DNA of 64,000 nt from Hydrogenobaculum sp. Y04AAS1 (GTDB taxonomy: Bacteria > Aquificota > Aquificia > Aquificales > Aquificaceae), in contig NC_011126.1 in the NCBI RefSeq assembly GCF_000020785.1, forward strand, positions 1 through 64,000, in the 5' to 3' direction. This document shows, piece by piece, positions 63,933-64,000 of this stretch (positions are counted from its first letter, which is position 1; the number at the start of each line of letters is the position of its first letter). The position numbers and the translations under genes are program-made. Below the pieces are notes generated by a model. The model was not told where the DNA came from, ran no database searches, and worked only from the letters and a program-made list of their open reading frames with translations.

Positions 63933-64000
63933 CAAAAGATTCTCCTTATTTTGTTTCTATTGCCTTATGCGGCTTTTTGGGTCGCATGGGTAGTAGTATT
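63929..64000 (+). CDS. dapB: 4-hydroxy-tetrahydrodipicolinate reductase, 5' end only
   Basis: The first 24 residues are visible before the window ends. They read SIALCGFLGRMGSSI after a short leader, the NAD(P)-binding GxxGRMG loop that opens DapB of the lysine/diaminopimelate pathway. The ATG overlaps the previous stop (ATGA). Only the N-terminus is available, so the call rests on this motif. Confidence 0.75.
   Translation, partial: MTKDSPYFVSIALCGFLGRMGSSI

Overview
The window reads as the dnaA-proximal end of an AT-rich chromosome from a hydrogen-oxidising, autotrophic bacterium of the Aquificota, closest in gene content and style to Hydrogenobaculum. This is inferred from gene families, not from a database search. 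The indicators are an uptake [NiFe]-hydrogenase operon with its hyp genes, a five-subunit 2-oxoacid:ferredoxin oxidoreductase of the kind used in the reductive TCA cycle of Aquificota, an APEAEL-type tmRNA tag, a stand-alone 5'-3' exonuclease, and many small overlapping operons. dnaA starts 103 bases in, as expected if the sequence was opened at dnaA.

Layout. 0.1-6.2 kb: dnaA, a TauE-type exporter, a small tRNA-binding protein, then glgA-folP-cdaA. 6.2-10.6 kb: a complete DevBCA/MacB-like export system (permease, ATPase, adaptor, outer-membrane factor). 10.7-11.6 kb: tRNA-Ala, tRNA-Pro, a decayed gene remnant and an RlpA-like protein. 11.8-21 kb: phoU with a sensor kinase, MFS transporter, nadA, prs, tRNA-Ser, rluB-type, folE, panB, prfB and a CxxC metal chaperone. 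21.09-21.97 kb: a small element with inverted ends and a 10-bp target duplication carrying a broken tnpB. It ends on the -35 box of dnaJ-hspR. 23.5-34.9 kb: glmU, epmA, queC, chemoreceptor, TPR, small metalloprotease, aminotransferase, HAD phosphatase, tpx, exonuclease and DUF151 genes. 35.1-39.1 kb: the oxidoreductase operon. 39.3-49.4 kb: an 11-gene hydrogenase operon. 49.7-64 kb: chemoreceptor, porin, tRNA-Cys, DUF255, DHH, rpsA, mazG, tmRNA, a CZB protein, ilvC, a CDP-alcohol transferase, a ribD-like reductase and the start of dapB.

How it fits together. The hydrogenase feeds electrons from H2 to a b-type cytochrome. Its small subunit has the six-cysteine pattern of oxygen-tolerant enzymes, and the maturation set includes a one-domain HupH/HoxQ-like protein. 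The oxidoreductase uses reduced ferredoxin to fix CO2. The chemoreceptors and CZB protein suggest taxis, possibly toward redox or chemical gradients.

The least expected signals are: (1) a family of about 78-bp tandem units with a base-pair-covarying hairpin, in two intergenic arrays, one of whose units matches a 49-nt part of the tmRNA on the opposite strand at 44 of 49 positions; (2) the tnpB-bearing element with transposon-like ends; (3) a HAD phosphatase whose only well-placed start is ATA overlapping the upstream stop; (4) many genes with a TATAAT-like box 6-9 bases before the start codon, implying leaderless mRNAs.
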